A program made the translations under genes and the position numbers. 64,000 nt of DNA from Dipteronia dyeriana (taxonomy: Eukaryota > Streptophyta > Magnoliopsida > Sapindales > Sapindaceae), in contig CM065303.1 of the NCBI GenBank assembly GCA_032871835.1, forward strand, positions 20,896,001 through 20,960,000. Direction: 5' to 3'. Of the stretch, positions 56,277-64,000 are shown in pieces. Under the pieces are notes generated by a model. It saw only the letters and a list, made by a program, of their open reading frames with translations, ran no database searches and was not told the DNA's origin. How positions within the stretch are numbered: position 1 is the first letter of the stretch; the number at the start of each line of letters is the position of its first letter.

Positions 56277-56941
56277 GATGGGCCTTAGGGCCCACTGGGG
56301 TGGGGTAGGATCCACCCACCCCCACCCCCACCCCCACCCCCACCCCCATTCTACCCTCACCCCCACCCCCACCCCCACCCCTATTCCTAAAACCTCCCCC
56401 AACCCCATTTTGGGGAGATGGGGATAGGGGTGTTTGGAGTAAGGTTCCCCTACCCCCACCTGCGTCCTCCATTTTCAATCCTAATATTTTTCAACTTGTA
56501 ATCCGAAATTTAGAAATCGAGATTCAAAATTCGATTGTTCGAATCGTTCGATTCACGCTGTGTCGATAACCAACTCATAAAATAATCTAAAATATATAAT
56601 TGATTTAATTTAATCAAAAATTAATACAAATAACTATAGTAATATAGTTTCACACATAAATAAATGTGGAAAAATAGGAGAAATGAATAGAAAGTAAATG
56701 AGTAATAAAGTTAAAGTTATTATTTTTTAAGAAAATAAAAATAAAAATATATAAATAAATACGGGAAAATAGAGGAAATGGGTTCCATCCCCACCCCTAT
56801 TAAAATAAATGGGGCAATGAGGGTGAGGGTAGCCTTACCCTCATTTGCGCTACCCTTGTTTAGATTTTAGAGGTAAAATTTACCTCCACCCCTATCCATA
56901 AACCCCATTTGGGGTGGGGTCCCGTGGGGGAAATGCCCATC
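56277..56941. mobile_element. C-rich MITE-like element
   Basis: Left end GATGGGCCTTAGGGCCCAC and right end (reverse complement) GATGGGCATTTCCCCCAC share an outer 7 bases and a following G/C-rich block that pairs imperfectly (ACTGGGGTGGGGT against ACCCCACCCC nearby). 665 bp with a CCCCCA-type repeat at 56309-56385 and a second G/C-run part at 56780-56930. No transposase. The target duplication could not be fixed. Similar G-run MITE-like repeats are common in plants. Confidence 0.5.
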
Positions 56942-58211
56942 GCTATTGAACGCCCAATTCAAATTTTTAAATGACATACTGTAAGGTATCTTTTGGATAA
57001 TAAATTAAATGGTGAACTTCATTTTCATCCCTTTAGTTAGGCCCGACAGTCAAATCGGTCCCTTGATTTTTAGAATTGTCTCGTTTGGTCCTTTTGTTCC
57101 GATTTTTCATTAAAAATGTGAAATCTAACATAAAAGAGAGTCATTTGACTCTGTTGCCCCCGATTTTTATTTAAAAAAGAGAGATGAATTTCATCCCTAT
57201 TTTTTTTAAGGAAAAATCTTTTTTTAAAATAAATAATTATTTAATTAAACTTTGATTTGACGGATTAGATCTCCACCGTCTATCTTTTCTCAAGATAGAT
57301 GGCCACCAAATAAAATAAAAATAGTTCATTTCCAGAAACCACAACATCAGCCACCATCACCAAATCCACTAAACCACCACCACGGATTCACAATCAAAAA
57401 CAAAATCTCACATACTCATCCACCATCCACCATCCACCATCCACCATCATCACCAATATCATCTCTCTCTATCAAACCCAGGTCATCTCCCTCACCACCA
57501 ATTAATAGAAACAATTATTTAAAAAAAATGATAGATAATAGAAACAATTAATATTTAATTATTTTAAAAAAAGGATAGATATTAGAAGCAATTAATATTT
57601 AATTATTTAAAAAATATCCAATTCACACACAACATTTGAATCAAAAGCTTTGATTTTGGCCAATCCAATTCGCACGCAACACCAATAGAATGCTGATAAA
57701 CCTAAGAATCCAAACCAAAACCAAAGCAAACCAATTCTTCATCTAATAAGCCTAAAAAACAGTAATCAACCAACTTAAAGAAAAATAAAAATTGAGTCTT
57801 TAAAACCGATACTAAAAGGAGAGAGGAGGAGATAAGGCTCAACGACCTCCTAGCCAATAAGAAGATGACACCTTGGCTCCGAGTCCGGGACGGCGAGGAC
57901 TGGAAGTGTAAGCAATATTAGCATCGAAAATGGTACATGCATCAGATCGGAGGGACCGTTCGGAATCGTTTATATATATATATATATATAAGAATAGAAG
58001 AGAGATCTGACATATATTGGAGGAGATCTGGGTGATTCACAAGAGATATCAAAGAAAACCAGAGAAGAGAGAGAAGATTATATGGGTGGTAATGATGAGA
58101 TAGGTGGTGATTAGGACTTTAATTTGATTTTTACTATATTAGTTTATTTAATAAATCAAAATTTTAATTATTTTTTTATTTTTCAATTATTAATGTACCA
58201 TTAATTACATA
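56942..58211. other. noncoding region, nothing recognised
   Basis: Includes a (CCATCCA)n-like tract (57420-57455), two near copies of a piece with AATATTTAATTATTT (57550-57610), and (TA)n at 57970-57990. No gene seen. Confidence 0.5.
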
Positions 58212-59120
58212 TGTTGACGTTGATTTCTGGATTGTATCAAAAAAGCCAATAAGAATTTAATTTCGGTTGAGATTTCAAAGAGAGAGAAGGAGACAGTAAA
58301 CAAAACACGAGTTTTTTATGTGGTAAAACTCCGATGACCGGAGAAATGTCCATGGGTGATTGAATGATCAACCTAGCCAAAATCCACTATGAATTTGGAA
58401 TGTTACAAGCTCTCGATCTCTCTTTCTTATCTCTGTATTTTGCTATGATTTCTGTGTGTCTCTTTTTTTAGTGGGATTATGGATCTATTTATATATTCAT
58501 AGAGTCATAATCTGCTTTGTACAAATAATAGATCTTTGTATTTAATTACAATTATTTTCTAGTTTGGAGCTGATTGTCTTCTTTCCTGTTTCGGAGTCTT
58601 ATATTGAAGTCGAATGGGATTCTAGTAGTGTAGTCTGATTTGGACTTGTTTCCTTAAAAAAATGTAGTCTTTTAAAAGAAATACAGTTGTTACCTGATTG
58701 GGAACCTTTCCAACTCAGTATTATAGTTTCTTTGGGATTCCTTGATATAGATTATCATCATATATCCTTATGACTTGATCCTCGTGAGCTACGTACTGAG
58801 GCTTTTATTTGATTTTCTTCATGCTTGTCCCGAGTAAGAGCAATACCTGATGGTCCCAAGTATCCTTTTGATCCCGAGTAACATCGTTTGATCTCGAGTA
58901 GAAGAGTCATTTAACCAGTCCCGAGTGTCGGTAGCTGGTCCCGAGTAATATATGATATCGATTGACCCTTAGTTGGTTTTGTTCAATAGCTGCTTACTCG
59001 GGTTCTCTTATTTGATGATGTCTTTGTAGGATATTTTCTGAGTGCCTATTCGGATGTCCATCTGGCAATTTATCCTCTTTGTTTGGTGACGTGTTCATGC
59101 GATAAAATTCACATCTGACA
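58212..59120 (-). repeat. LTR of an unidentified retrotransposon, minus orientation
   Basis: 909 bp, minus strand TGTCAGATGTGAATTT to GTCAACA. On the minus strand it has a TATA-like TATATAAATAG (about 58485), then downstream TTTTACCACATAAAAAACTC, typical of the region after the cap site in plant LTRs. The adjoining minus-strand AAGGGGGTAT (59121-59130) is a polypurine tract, so this should be the 3' LTR, with the element body to the right. Confidence 0.65.
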
Positions 59121-59130
59121 ATACCCCCTT
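59121..59130 (-). other. polypurine tract of that retrotransposon
   Basis: Minus-strand AAGGGGGTAT directly before the LTR start TGTCAG, the position from which plus-strand cDNA synthesis is primed. Confidence 0.6.
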
Positions 59131-59605
59131 AAAATATTTCTGCTGAACAAGGTTTGTTCGGGCATAAATATTTTAATTAGTTATCAATATTCTTTCAGTA
59201 TCCGAGTAAATATCTTGTCATAATGACGTGTTTTAATAATGACCCTACAAATTCGATTTACCTCCTTACGTGAGATCTTTAATGACTGTGACGTTTTGGA
59301 GTTCTGATGGCGAAAGCTAGTTCTTCTTCTGACACGTGTCTTTTGCCTCTTCATTTTTCGATATCATTTATGAGAAACGACCTACTCGCTTCCCCGTGCT
59401 CTGCCTATGTCATCAATTGTTTTACCCGCCTTAAGATCTAGGGTTTTGTGCTTTGATTTCTTTAAATTCTTCACTCAGCAAAAGAAATTTCTTAATCCTA
59501 GATTTCTCAGCAGAAAAAAATTCTTGAGCCCAGATTTCCTTACACAGAAGGTCGTGACATTTTATTGAAGATCTTGCACCAGACTTTATTCAAGGTTAGT
59601 TTTTA
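59131..59605 (+). promoter_or_regulatory. possible promoter and leader of the antisense ORF
   Basis: Noncoding. It contains TGACGTG, GACACGTGTC (G-box core, 59331-59340) and a CT-rich leader-like stretch with CTTCACTCAGC before the ATG. These suggest a plant promoter on the plus strand, but no TATA box is convincing. Confidence 0.3.
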
Positions 59606-59802
59606 ATGGAGCCATCTTCCGGTCCTCGTCTTTTTAATGTCGCTCTTGATGCATTAGAACGTGGGGATTTTCAGTTAGTTTCTTCTATTAGAAGATTACT
59701 GGGGGAAATCCCTGTAGATGAACCTCCATTTCTAGAAATTGATGTTTCGGGACTTCACCCTGACGTCACTTTTAGCCTTGTATCGAGTTCTTCATCTAGT
59801 TC
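59606..59802 (+). pseudogene. antisense ORF of the retrotransposon, cut by element E
   Basis: 65 open codons from MEPSSGPRLFNVALDALERG through FLEIDVSGLHPDVTFSL to a Ser run, where element E interrupts (target copy AGTTC at 59798-59802). Product not recognised. It is opposite in strand to the LTR and lies between the polypurine tract and the rest of that element. Tat-lineage Ty3 elements are known to carry extra ORFs here in antisense orientation, which is the best explanation; a host gene start is the alternative. Confidence 0.4.
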
Positions 59803-61276
59803 TAAAAAGTCCTCATTTGTTGATTGGCTTATTTTGTGAACAACTACATTGTTGGGGTTTATGTAAGGGTAGCTTAGGCTCTCAAGACCTCAAGAAGAGA
59901 AGCACCAAAGGTAAAATTCTTGTGCTTACTTACTTTGAAGAGATAGCTGCACACACTCACATATTCATACATAACTCTTGATCATATATGTTGAGTGTTT
60001 TCTTGTGTGCATTTTGATGACTCTTATTGATTTATTTGAATCTTGTAATTAAATGTTTTATGTCAGTGAGTTGTCGCATGTGTTGCGCCACTGGGTTACT
60101 TTGCTGCACCCGTGCAAAGATGCAAAAAGTGGGTGTGCGCTGGTGGTGCACTACTCGACTAGCGCAACCCCACCAGCGCAAACATTCCAGTGGTTTTGTG
60201 CTTGTGTTAGGCCATTGACGTGTGCCACTCGACCATCGCCTATTGAAATTTTTAGACAGTGCGCTGGTGGTGCGCTACTCGACCAGAGCACCTCACCAGC
60301 ACACAATGAAGAAGCTGGAACGTTTTTTCCAAAACGACATCACTTTGTTTGGATCTCATATATATATATATATCATTGTCTTCAGGTCGTGTAAGAGTTC
60401 AAAACATCATATATTTTCCTTAGAACACATTTCAAAGGAAAAACACTTCCAAGAACTCATTTTTAATCACTCAAAGCATTCCCATGTGCATCAAAACTTC
60501 ATCTTACATCATCTAAGTTCATCTAGAGTGCTTCTATGGATAGGGTTGCTTCATCACATCTTGTTTGGTAAGCTCTTCACTATCTTCTTACAAGTTATGT
60601 GTTTTTTGCTTGCTAAACCATCTCTTTAATTAATTGTATTCTCTTAGAATATTTCTAGATACAAATTAGAGATTGTTATGATGACATGATCAAGTGTTGT
60701 ATTGTGATAGCTTCATATGATTGATTGATCTATGTTTAGCTAAGCTATTTGAACATGTCATTTAGCACTTGATATCTAGGATTGCATTAATTGTCATCTC
60801 ATTATCCTAGATAAGCATATAGGGTTTCCTAGTCGTGTTTGTTCATTGAAAATCATCACATATTCACTTAGGACACTTTATCTCTTCATTGAGAAGTAAG
60901 ACTTGTGTTGCTTCCGGGAGTAGGTAGCTTAAAGCACAAGCAAGATGAACTAGGTTCACTTATACCGGGATTAGGTAGTGGTGGTGGATTAAACCGGGAT
61001 TAGGTTGTAATTCCTTGCCATTAGAGGATTCGAGGTTCTAGTGTGGTGCACTCATCAGCCCGTGGTTTTTTTCATTTGGAGGGTTTCCACGTATATCTCA
61101 AGTGTTTTTATTATTTCCGCACTTTTTACACTTGTGATATTATTGTAACTAATTAGGGGCATTTTCATCAATTTGACTCTTAACGAAAATTGGGTAAAAG
61201 TAAATTAAAATCTATTCACCCCCCCCCCCCCCCCCTTCTCTCTAGATTAATATTACACATCATAATATTTGTTTCA
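59803..61276 (+). repeat. element E, 5' LTR
   Basis: 1474 bp, shorter than in C because a stretch including the first foldback repeat is missing near 60063. It starts TAAAAAGTCC (TG to TA transition). (TA)n is about 17 bp (60357-60373), C run about 17 (61219-61235). Confidence 0.92.
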
Positions 61277-61278
61277 AT

Positions 61279-61290
61279 TGGTATCAGAGC
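61279..61290 (+). other. element E, primer binding site
   Basis: TGGTATCAGAGC, perfect tRNA-Met-complementary form. Confidence 0.92.
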
Positions 61291-61402
61291 AGGTTCCTAG
61301 ACATACATAGGTGATTCTTGCTCATTTTGGTGTGTGTTGCATTTTGTGTGTTTGTGTTGACCATTCATACACTTGCATTCATATCATTCATTCATAAAAA
61401 CA

Positions 61403-62577
61403 ATGAGTGGAAACGGTGGCAATGAGGGAGCTTCCAACACTAGACCTCCACTCCTCACCGAGTTGAATTATGCCTCTTGGAAAGGCAAGATGGAGTCGTA
61501 CATATGCCAAATTCATGACAGGGCATGGATGACAGTTGAAGATGGCTACACTCCTGCAGATGGAGGAGATGATATACTCAAACCAAAGGCTTAGAGGAAT
61601 GCACAAGAGTTTGAGGCTTCAAAGTGGAATATGAAGGCAATGCATGCCATCCTATGTGTAATGGATGAGAACCAGTACAAGTTGGATCAAAATACTAGGA
61701 TAGCTAAGGAGGCATGGGACATCCTAGAAGTTGCACATGAGGGAACCGAGGTGATTAAGGAATCGAAGCTTCAAGTTCTCCAAACGCAATTTGAATTGCT
61801 CAAGATGGATGAGAATGAGTGTTTCAACGACTTTGAAGTGAGGCTGATGGACATTGTGAACCAAAGTCATCAACTTGGTGATCCATATTCCGATAGGAAG
61901 ATCAAGCAGAAGATTATGAGATCTCTACCCGATAGATTTGAGTCTAAGGTGACGGCTTTGGAAGAGAATAGTGGGTATAAAAACATGAAGCCTAGTGAAG
62001 TGATAGGGAGGCTTCTAGCTTATGAATCTAGGAAATGTCCTAACCCTACACCATCAAAGAAATAAAAAGATATTGCTTTGAAAGCCTCCAAAGTTGAGAA
62101 GGAGGAAGGTGATGACTAGGATGAAGAGATGGCCTTACTAATGAGGAATTTCAAGAAATTCTACAAGTCCGAGGAGAAAGGCTTTGGATCTAAGGGTCAA
62201 GACTTGAAGAAAAATGCTCCCTTCAAAAAATTTGAGCCTAGGCAAGAAAAGACCGAGAAGAAAGGAGTCCAATGTTATGAATGTGGTGGAATAGGTCACT
62301 TTGCCCCGGAATGTGCAAATCACAAGAACAAGAAAAAGGAAAAAGTGATGGTTGCCACATGGAGTGAAAGTGATAACTCTAATGAAGGAGATGAGTCTTC
62401 AGATGATAAAGAACTCATGGATAACTTCATAGCATTTACATCCTCTCTTAGAAGCAAAGATGCTAATGAAGAAGATAATGATAGTCAAGAGGAAGACTAC
62501 TCAAGTGATGATGGATCTTCATCACAATCCACAAATGGCCAAGTGACAAGAATGGGATTGGGTTTAAAGATGACAAG
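61403..62577 (+). pseudogene. element E, gag
   Basis: Starts at the ATG of MSGNGGNEGASN. Stops at 61592-61594, 62063-62065 and 62118-62120; about 12 bases are missing in the segment that reads GYTPPMMTP in element B. The CCHC knuckle CYECGGIGHFAPEC is intact. The coiled coil is deleted: AAATGG at 62533-62538 joins directly to CCAAGTGA, removing about 260 bases present in element C. Confidence 0.88.
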
Positions 62578-63720
62578 ATGTCCTCCACTCCAAGCAAGAC
62601 CATTTTTGTAAGAAGCATGAACTTCAACGGGTCCTCTCCTCATCAAACTCCTAGGAAAAAGCCTGATCTAGGAGAGTGTTCAAATAGTGCTCCAGTGAAG
62701 GTGGCATTAAGAAGCCCACCTCAAGCTCATCCTACAATGGCTCCTCAAGTTAACTTCCCTCAACCAAAAGCTCACAAAGGGAAGACACTTGTCATGCAAG
62801 CTCAACCGATGAAGCAATCAAGTCTTGCTCAACAACAAAGAAGGAAAGCTCCTCAACAACAAGCAAGAAAACCACAAAGACATGGGAAGGCTCCAATGCA
62901 TCCTCAAGGATATGGTATAATTCCTAACTTTTTACCTACATGTCATTTTTGTGGTATTGCTGGTCACATTAGACCAAATTGCTTTAGGTATATCAAATTG
63001 TGTATGTGTGAAAGCATGATAGAGAAGAAAAAGGCTAGAGCCATGAAGCATGATCCTAGTACATCTAGAGCCATGATGCATGATCCTAGGACACCTAGAG
63101 CCATGATGCATGTCACTAAGAAAAGTGCAACACCTTTGTATGATCCTAGGATATTTAGAGCTCATGTACCATTGACTACTAGGAAGGAAAATACTGCACC
63201 TAGGTGGATTAGAAAGGATGAACACCTTTGCCATATTGCACAAATTGCTTTGAAAGCTCATTCTTGTGATTTTTGGTATTTGGATAGTGGGTGCTCTAGG
63301 CACATGACTGGAAATAAGAGTGTCTTTGAGACTCTTGTGATGGAGGAGGGAGGAAATGTCACATTTGGTGATGGATCCAAAAAGAAGGTCAAAGAAAAGG
63401 GAACCATTTCCATTCCCGGATTACCCTCATTGTCCAATGCTTTGTATGTTGATGGTCTAAAAGCCAATTTGATAAGCATTTCACATCTTAGTGAGGATGG
63501 ACTCTCCGTCTTGTTTAGGAAAAATGATTTTTTTATCCTATTGCCTAATGGACAAACCTTGTTAAAAGGTATGAGGTCTAGTGACAATTGTTATTGTCTT
63601 GAGGCTACAAATGTGTCTTGTAATGTATCCAAGGATGAACAAATAGAGTTGTGGCATGAAAGACTTGGTCACATGAACTTTAGAGATTTAAGAATCTTAG
63701 ATAATTTCAATATTGTGTGA
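62578..63720 (+). CDS. element E, open frame: linker, second zinc knuckle, protease, integrase start
   Basis: 380 codons without a stop, the longest ORF in the window. In order: basic Gln/Pro-rich linker (residues about 1-110), knuckle CHFCGIAGHIRPNCF (about 122-136), the repeated DPRTxRAMMH-type unit, protease with FWYLDSGCSRHMTGN (about 229-243), and integrase N-terminus with WHERLGHMNFRDL. Ends with TGA where B reads VVRGLP. It lacks gag, so it is a surviving part of a broken polyprotein. The first Met is simply the first in frame. Confidence 0.8.
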   Translation: MSSTPSKTIFVRSMNFNGSSPHQTPRKKPDLGECSNSAPVKVALRSPPQAHPTMAPQVNFPQPKAHKGKTLVMQAQPMKQSSLAQQQRRKAPQQQARKPQRHGKAPMHPQGYGIIPNFLPTCHFCGIAGHIRPNCFRYIKLCMCESMIEKKKARAMKHDPSTSRAMMHDPRTPRAMMHVTKKSATPLYDPRIFRAHVPLTTRKENTAPRWIRKDEHLCHIAQIALKAHSCDFWYLDSGCSRHMTGNKSVFETLVMEEGGNVTFGDGSKKKVKEKGTISIPGLPSLSNALYVDGLKANLISISHLSEDGLSVLFRKNDFFILLPNGQTLLKGMRSSDNCYCLEATNVSCNVSKDEQIELWHERLGHMNFRDLRILDNFNIV

Positions 63721-64000
63721 GGCCTTCCTAAGCTTGGGAAAAAGGTTAATGGTGTTTGTGGACCTTGTCAACAAGGGAAGCAAACCAAAAGTATTCATAA
63801 AAAAGGCAAGTACTTATCCACTAAGGAACCTCTAGAGCTTCTCCACATGGATCTAATGGGTCCTATGCAAACCGAGAGTTAAGGTGGAAAGAGGTACATT
63901 TTTGTTTGTGTAGATGACTTCTCTAGGTACACTTGGACTTATTTTCTTAGAGAAAAATCTGAAACCTTTGACAAGTTCAATATGCTTTGCTCCAAAATTC
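63721..64000 (+). pseudogene. element E, integrase, N-terminal part at window end
   Basis: Continues from the TGA in the same order as B: GLPKLGKKVNGVCGPCQQGK (zinc-binding Cys pair), LLHMDLMGPM (first catalytic Asp), a stop after QTES, then GGKRYIFVCVDDFSRYTWTY and on to the window edge. Confidence 0.85.

Larger units (their letters stand above)
59803..64000 (+). mobile_element. Sirevirus-type element E, 3' part outside the window
   Basis: 5' LTR, primer site, gag, protease and the first part of integrase. The right end is beyond the window, so only the left target copy (AGTTC) is visible. Its gag and protease are the best preserved of the four copies, yet three stops in gag and an internal deletion remain. 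Confidence 0.92.

Noticed and set aside
56259..56478. Gly/Val-rich frames in the C-rich element
   Set aside because: They are products of the CCCCCA repeat.

Overview
The window looks like repeat-dominated nuclear DNA of a flowering plant, most likely a eudicot. The evidence is Sirevirus-type Ty1/copia elements, a Tat-type Ty3/gypsy element with a second RNase H, an hAT transposon, MITE-like elements, abundant (TA)n tracts, and an old copy of a plant pararetrovirus (Caulimoviridae). Species cannot be told from the sequence. I see no intact host gene; the only candidate is an unrecognised C-terminal open frame at the left edge.

Left half (about 0.2-28.6 kb): one endogenous caulimovirid (EPRV) copy, Florendovirus/Petuvirus-like, lies on the minus strand and is split by three insertions of a single Sirevirus family. 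Read 5'->3' on the minus strand, its parts are: a tRNA-Met-type primer binding site (27.8 kb), movement protein (26.3-27.6), coat protein with a zinc knuckle (14.3-16.6), aspartic protease (14.0-14.3 and 5.3-5.5), reverse transcriptase and RNase H (3.7-5.2), a second ORF (0.7-2.0 and 3.6-3.7), and a promoter-like region with TATA box and poly(A) signal (0.36-0.71). The four viral pieces add up to about 7.6 kb, close to a full genome of this group. The insertions are a solo LTR (A, 2008-3601, minus), a full element (B, 5469-14003, minus, TSD TATAC) and a full element (C, 16573-26258, plus, TSD AAGTT). At 27.8 kb the virus meets a second, inverted and internally deleted partial copy, forming a palindrome centred on the primer binding site. 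Both ends of the viral locus abut (TA)n.

Middle (28.6-41.8 kb): a decayed Tat-type Ty3/gypsy element on the minus strand (gag to integrase, many stops), then AT-rich DNA with about four 270-bp tandem repeats, a 0.6-kb MITE-like element, a weak GRF-zinc-finger-like remnant and a scrap of another copia RT.

Right part (41.8-64 kb): Sirevirus D (41803-48857, TSD TAGTC) keeps gag but has lost nearly all of pol. A degenerate hAT transposon (50050-55569, near-perfect 8-bp TSD) is itself interrupted by a 2.2-kb solo LTR of another family (52485-54712, TSD CATAG). A C-rich MITE-like element (56.3-56.9 kb) follows, then a minus-oriented LTR with adjacent polypurine tract (58212-59120), a short antisense ORF beside it, and Sirevirus E (from 59803), which interrupts that ORF and runs off the window.

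All recognisable coding regions carry stops, frameshifts or deletions; none of the elements looks autonomous. The history is nested: the virus is older than A, B and C; the hAT is older than its solo LTR; and the LTR/antisense-ORF element is older than E.
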